Source of the DNA: Streptomyces sp. T12
GTDB taxonomy: Bacteria; Actinomycetota; Actinomycetes; Streptomycetales; Streptomycetaceae
Assembly: GCF_028736035.1 (NCBI RefSeq)
Contig: NZ_CP117866.1
Location: 3,472,001 to 3,536,000 of the forward strand
Length of the DNA: 64,000 nucleotides
Direction: 5' to 3'
Shown here: positions 60,114-64,000 of the stretch, piece by piece
Position numbering within the stretch: position 1 is the stretch's first letter
Layout of the letters: each line of letters opens with the position of its first letter
Made by a program: the position numbers and the translations under genes
The notes under the pieces: model-generated
What the model was told of the DNA's origin: nothing
Databases searched by the model: none
Seen by the model: the letters and a program-made list of their open reading frames with translations, nothing else

Positions 60114-61010
60114 ATGCGCGTATTCGTCACGGGCGCCACCGGTTTCATCGGTTCCGCCGTCGTCCGCGAACTCCTGGACGCCGGGCACCAAGTCGTGGGC
60201 CTGGCCCGCTCGGACACCGGTGCCGCGGCGCTGACGGCCGCCGGGGCCGAGGTGCACCGCGGGGACCTGGACGACCCCGACAGCCTGGCCGAGGGGGCGG
60301 CCGCGGCCGACGGGGTCGCCCATCTGGCTTTCATCCACGACTTCTCGGACTTCGCCGCCTCGTGCGCGGCCGACCTGCGCGCCGTCGAGGCGATCGGGGC
60401 GGCGCTGGAGGGGTCGGGCAAGCCCTTCGTGCTGTCCATGGGGACGGCGGGACTTGAGCAGGGGAGGGTCGGGACAGAGGAGGACACGGTTCCCCCGGAG
60501 TCGTTCGGAGCGCTCCGGGCGTGGTCGGAGCACACGGCCATGGCGCTGGCCGAGCGCGGGGTCCGCTCGTCGTCCGTCCGGTTCGCGCCGTCCGTGCACG
60601 GCCGGGGCGACCACGGCTTCGTCCCGCAGCTGATCTCCATCGCCCGCGCCAAGGGGTTCTCGGCCCACGTCGGTGACGGCTCCAACCGCTGGCCCGCCGT
60701 GCACCGTTCGGACGCGGCCCGCCTGGTACGGCTCGCTGTGGAGGCGGCACCGGCAGGCTCGCGGCTGCACGCCGTCGGCGACGAGGGCATACCGTTCCGC
60801 GACATCGCCGCCGTCATCGGCCGCCACCTGGACCTGCCGGTCACCGGCATCTCCCCCGGCGAGGCGTCCACCCACTTCGGCTGGCTCGGCCACGTCACCG
60901 CCCTCGACGTACCGGCGTCGAACGCCCTGACCCGGAAGTGGCTGAGCTGGGAGCCGACGGGGCCGGGGCTGATCGAGGACCTGGAGGAGGGGCACTACTT
61001 CAACTCGTAG
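60114..61010 (+). CDS. NAD(P)-dependent epimerase/dehydratase family protein (extended SDR)
   Basis: 298 aa. Rossmann motif VFVTGATGFIGSAVVREL; AGAEVHRGDLDD; GVAHLAFIHDF. The usual YxxxK is not obvious: the position reads WSEHTAMALAERG, with Ser and His but no clear Tyr-Lys pair, so catalysis may be altered or it may bind rather than convert a substrate. GAAGGG upstream of the ATG. Probable target of the divergent LysR regulator. Confidence 0.88.
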   Translation: MRVFVTGATGFIGSAVVRELLDAGHQVVGLARSDTGAAALTAAGAEVHRGDLDDPDSLAEGAAAADGVAHLAFIHDFSDFAASCAADLRAVEAIGAALEGSGKPFVLSMGTAGLEQGRVGTEEDTVPPESFGALRAWSEHTAMALAERGVRSSSVRFAPSVHGRGDHGFVPQLISIARAKGFSAHVGDGSNRWPAVHRSDAARLVRLAVEAAPAGSRLHAVGDEGIPFRDIAAVIGRHLDLPVTGISPGEASTHFGWLGHVTALDVPASNALTRKWLSWEPTGPGLIEDLEEGHYFNS

Positions 61011-61673
61011 GCGGGGGGTGGGTTCTCCCCGGGCGGAGGCGGCGGCCGCGTCCGGGCCCCCGTCGGCAGCAGTGCCGGGCAGAGTGTCGGGCGTGGGGAG
61101 ACGGGTGGCCCGTGCGCCGTCGGCGGAGAGTGAGAGGCGCCAGGAGCGGCCCTCGGTGGCGTGGAAGTCGACGGCAGCGGGCTGGTGCGGCCAGGCGCTC
61201 GTCGTCGCGCAGCAGGTGAACAGGAACTCTTCGACACCGTCGAGTGGCACCTCGTCCGGCAGCGGCTGCGCGGCACCCACGGTGAGCTGGGCGTCGTAGG
61301 TGTGCGTCGCGATCTCCTGCAGCTGGTGTCGGGCGGCGGCACCGCAGGTCTGCGGCGACTGCGACGCACCCCACCACGTCCAGCAACCTCGATCCGGGCC
61401 GGCCTTCCGCAGCGCGTCCAACAGCTGCTGAGTCGATGCGGCCAACCACTCCAGCAGGGCCTCGCGCTCCCGAGGCACAGCCGGGCCCTCCGGCGCGGAC
61501 TTGGCCGAGGCGGTAGGCCCCGCGGCGACGGTGGCGGCCCAGGAGCGGCGCCCCTCGCCCAGATGCTGCACCAGATCGAACAGCGTCCACTCGGGGCAGG
61601 TCGGCACCTGCACGTCGAGGCTGGGGGCGGAGGCGACCGCGGCGCGGTACGGGCCGCGTGTCCTCGAGGGCAA
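61011..61673 (-). pseudogene. Truncated maleylpyruvate-isomerase-family (mycothiol-dependent) gene
   Basis: The frame shows the family fold DVQVPTCPEWTLFDLVQHLGEGRRSW, the His-containing TCGAAARHQLQEIATHTYDAQLT (metal site), and DGVEEFLFTCCATTSAWP. It reads normally through RLPTPDTLPGTAADGGPDA, then the expected C-terminal domain is missing: the frame runs antisense into the epimerase gene at about 61010. About 60-70 residues appear lost. The N-terminus is also shorter than usual. Confidence 0.7.
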
Positions 61674-61700
61674 CGGCGTCCGGGCCCGCCGCCGTGCGCG

Positions 61701-62621
61701 TCAGCGCGACGGCCCGTCGGCGAGTCCGGACGCGACCGCCCGCAGGGCATCCAGCACCCTGCCCACCGCCGCCCCTTCCTCGGCCCCCTTCCGCACCGCC
61801 GCCACCACGTGCCGCCGAGGCCGGTCCGCGGTCAGCTCCCGCATCACCACGCCGCCCTCCCTGCGCACCGCCGCCGTGCGCGGCACCAGCGCGACCCCCA
61901 TCCCGGCCTCCACCATCGCCAGGATCGCCGTCCAGCCGGCCGCCGAGTGCCCCTGGACAGGGCTGAACCCGGCCGCCTCGCAGGCCCCGCGGGTGATGTC
62001 CGACCAGGGCCCGCTCCCGCCGAAGATCCACGGCTCCCCCGCGAGATCGGCGAGCCGCAGCCCGTCCGCGTCGGCGAGCGGGTGGTCGCGGGGCAGCGCG
62101 ATGTCGAGGGGGTCGGCGAGCAGCGGGACGCGGGTGAAACGGGGGTCGGCGGCCGTCGGGGCCTGCGCGGCGAGGGACAGCGCGAGGTCGACGTCCCCGG
62201 CGGCCAGCAGCTCGTACGCCTCCCCGGCCTCCGCCTCCCGTACCCGTACGACCACCCCGGGATGCGCCTCCCGCAGGGCCCGCACGGCCGGTACGACCAA
62301 CGCGGGCACCGCCGTCGAGAAGGCCCCCACCCGCACCTCCCCCACCTCGCCGTGCACGTAGGCCGCCAACTCGGCGTCCGCCCGCTCCAGTTGCTCGAAC
62401 ACGGCCTCGGCGTGCCGCAGCACCAGCCGCGCCGCGTCCGTCAGCCGCACCCGCCGCCCCTGTGCCTCCAGCAGCGGCACCCCGAGCTGCTTGGCGAGAT
62501 TCGTCAGCTGCTGCGACACGGCCGACGGCGTCATCCGCAGCGCTTCGGCCGTTGCCGTCACGGTCCCCCGCTCCCTGAGCGTCCGCAGGATCTGCAGCTT
62601 CCGGATGTCCCACTCGACCAT
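61701..62621 (-). CDS. LysR-family transcriptional regulator
   Basis: 306 aa. HTH KLQILRTLRERGTVTATAEALRMTPSAVSQQLTNLAKQLGVPLLE at the N-terminus, followed by the type-2 periplasmic-like effector domain (GEVRVGAFSTAVPALV, GEAYELLAAGDVDLALSL, GMGVALVPRTAA). Fourteen nt downstream of the EamA transporter gene and co-oriented, so probably in its operon and controlling it. Confidence 0.93.
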   Translation of the reverse strand: MVEWDIRKLQILRTLRERGTVTATAEALRMTPSAVSQQLTNLAKQLGVPLLEAQGRRVRLTDAARLVLRHAEAVFEQLERADAELAAYVHGEVGEVRVGAFSTAVPALVVPAVRALREAHPGVVVRVREAEAGEAYELLAAGDVDLALSLAAQAPTAADPRFTRVPLLADPLDIALPRDHPLADADGLRLADLAGEPWIFGGSGPWSDITRGACEAAGFSPVQGHSAAGWTAILAMVEAGMGVALVPRTAAVRREGGVVMRELTADRPRRHVVAAVRKGAEEGAAVGRVLDALRAVASGLADGPSR

Positions 62622-62635
62622 GGCGGCAACCTACG

Positions 62636-63562
62636 TCACCGACTCGACCCGGCCCCCAGGACGACCCCGCCGAGGATCAGCGCCATGCACAGCACCTGCG
62701 TCCAGCCTGTCGCCTCGCCGAGCACCGCCCAGGACAGCAGGGACACGCACACCGGCTGGAGGTAGTAGACGACCCCGGCGCGGCTCGGGCCGACCAGTGC
62801 GATCGCCCTGTTCCAGGCGAAGAACGCGACGGCGGAGGAGACGACTCCCACGTAAAGGATCGGCAGGACGGTCCCGGGCGTCGGCTCGAAGCCGCCCTGC
62901 AGCGCCAGGCTGACCCCCTGTGCGGGCGCCAGCAGGACCGCGCCCAGCAGGAACGTGGTGAACAGGAAGGCCACCCCGCCCAGTTCGGCCGGCTTGCGCC
63001 GCAACAGACCGCTGTACGACGCGAAGCAGCAGGCCGCGGCCACCATCCACAGGTCCCCTGCCGCGAACCCGGCCCCGCCCGCGCCACCCCCGATCAGCAG
63101 CACGACGCCCGCACAGGCCGTCAGCAGCCCCGCCACCCGGCGCGCGCCCAGCCGGACCCCCGCGACCCCTTCGAACACGGCCATCAGGACCGGCGAAGCG
63201 GCCATGATCATGCCCATGTTGGCGGCGGTCGTGGTCAACCCGGCCTGGTTGACGAGGGTGTTGTAGGTGGTGACGCCGAGGAGAGAGGCGAGGAGCACGA
63301 ACCCGAGGTGACGACGGATCACCTTCCGCTGCCGCCAGGCCTGCCGGGCACCGAAGGGAGCCACCGCGGCCAGCGCCACCAGCCACCTCCAGAACGCCTG
63401 CTGCACCGGCGGCACGCTGTCGTGCAACGCACGGGAGGTGACGAAGCTGCCCGACCAGACGACCGTGGCGAGGGCGGCGAGGGCGATGCCGAGGACGGGT
63501 GCGCTGAGAAGGGAGGCGGTGGTGGGGGTGGAGGTGGCGGTCCTGGGGAGGACGACGGTCAC
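62636..63562 (-). CDS. EamA-family (DMT) transporter
   Basis: 308 aa. Ten membrane segments in two EamA halves; GIALAALATVVWSGSFVTSRALHDSVPPVQQAFWRWLVALAAV is the first half signature, ASYSGLLRRKPAELGGVAFLFTTF the start of the second. Probably exports amino acids or metabolites. GGAT upstream of the start; 35 nt after the second EamA gene, so both form one transcription unit with the LysR gene. Confidence 0.92.
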   Translation of the reverse strand: MTVVLPRTATSTPTTASLLSAPVLGIALAALATVVWSGSFVTSRALHDSVPPVQQAFWRWLVALAAVAPFGARQAWRQRKVIRRHLGFVLLASLLGVTTYNTLVNQAGLTTTAANMGMIMAASPVLMAVFEGVAGVRLGARRVAGLLTACAGVVLLIGGGAGGAGFAAGDLWMVAAACCFASYSGLLRRKPAELGGVAFLFTTFLLGAVLLAPAQGVSLALQGGFEPTPGTVLPILYVGVVSSAVAFFAWNRAIALVGPSRAGVVYYLQPVCVSLLSWAVLGEATGWTQVLCMALILGGVVLGAGSSR

Positions 63563-63597
63563 GGAGATCCTTTCGCTGGTCGGTGATCGGGCTCGAT

Positions 63598-64000
63598 CTA
63601 CCGTTGCAGCGTCGGATTTGTCACGTCCATCGAATCTTTTTGACGCTTCTTTTCAGCAGAACTGAATGATCCGCCACTGAACGATCTGCCACTGAACGAT
63701 CCCGCGACCGTTCCGCCCACCCCGATCTGCCCCACGACCGTCGCCCCGAACGCGAGCACCATGCCCGCCAGTTGGAGCGGGGCCAGCGCCTGCCCCAGCG
63801 CCGCCCAGCCGACCACGGCGGCGGTCAACGGGGACAGCGGGCCGAGGAAGGTGACCTGCGTGGCGCTGAGGCGGCCGATGCCGCGGAACCACAGCCAGTA
63901 CGCGACCGCCGTGTTCGCCAGCGCCAGATAGAGGTAGCCGCCGACCGCCCGGCCGTCGAGCGCGGGCGGGGCACCCTCGACCAGGAGGGCGAGGGGCGCG
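63598..64000 (-). CDS. EamA-family (DMT) transporter, C-terminal part (5' end outside window)
   Basis: About 134 residues, in frame from the window edge: ANTAVAYWLWFRGIGRLSATQ, VTFLGPLSPLTAAVVGWAALGQ, PLQLAGMVLAFGATVVGQIGV are the last three membrane segments of an EamA protein. Odd tail of about 40 residues (SFSGRSFSGGSFSSAEKKRQ) coded by 15-bp near-repeats, unlike normal family ends; perhaps a frameshifted or extended terminus. Confidence 0.85.
   Translation of the reverse strand, partial: APLALLVEGAPPALDGRAVGGYLYLALANTAVAYWLWFRGIGRLSATQVTFLGPLSPLTAAVVGWAALGQALAPLQLAGMVLAFGATVVGQIGVGGTVAGSFSGRSFSGGSFSSAEKKRQKDSMDVTNPTLQR

Overview
The window looks like a chromosomal segment of a Streptomyces or very close relative. 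GC is very high with strong G/C at third codon positions, GTG starts are common, and many genes overlap their neighbour by 4 nt. Family content fits too: mycothiol-linked enzymes, a Nur-controlled Fe superoxide dismutase, PF04672-type methyltransferase, PknB-type kinase, and M1 aminopeptidase paralogues. No rRNA, tRNA, CRISPR array, prophage or intact insertion sequence was seen.

Layout. (1) 1-5.0 kb: tail of an amino-acid permease, a membrane Ser/Thr kinase with a collagen-like N-terminal tract, an LPXTG surface protein, a five-copy 17-bp repeat and bioY. (2) 5.2-12.1 kb: a sulfonate/sulfur acquisition cluster: a short leader ORF with the RRHVDL motif, a ROK regulator, a second mini-ORF ending Cys-Cys, a sulfonate-type ABC importer, a flavin monooxygenase and a TauD-type dioxygenase. 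(3) 12.1-18.7 kb: second amino-acid permease, sodF with a consensus Nur box, a MarR regulator, a decayed IscB nuclease, a methyltransferase, a histidine phosphatase and an FGGY kinase. (4) 18.7-28.9 kb: a polyol/sugar uptake and catabolism operon with a lipoprotein, two permeases, two different ATPases, a DeoR regulator, a hydroxyacid dehydrogenase, an erythritol-kinase-like enzyme and a glycerophosphodiesterase.

(5) 29-37.8 kb: Rv2466c-like protein with a CPWA active site, first M1 aminopeptidase, AbiEi/DUF559-like protein, MocR regulator, an LLM oxidoreductase remnant and a PKD-domain secreted protein. (6) 38.2-42.6 kb: an apparent operon of a strongly basic 18-residue-repeat protein, a GNAT acetyltransferase and an ABC exporter (ATPase plus two permeases, one apparently frameshifted). 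This is the least explained locus and my best candidate for an undescribed system. (7) 42.6-50 kb: serine hydrolase, Tat-exported metallophosphoesterase, NUDIX hydrolase, large subtilase. (8) 50-54.5 kb: secreted and small membrane proteins, a LuxR-type regulator with small downstream ORFs, and an ECF sigma factor with its membrane partner. (9) 54.7-64 kb: asd, DUF1203 protein, second M1 aminopeptidase, two LysR regulators, an epimerase, a truncated mycothiol-dependent isomerase-family gene and two EamA transporters.

All functional calls come from reading motifs and remembered family features; no database search was run.
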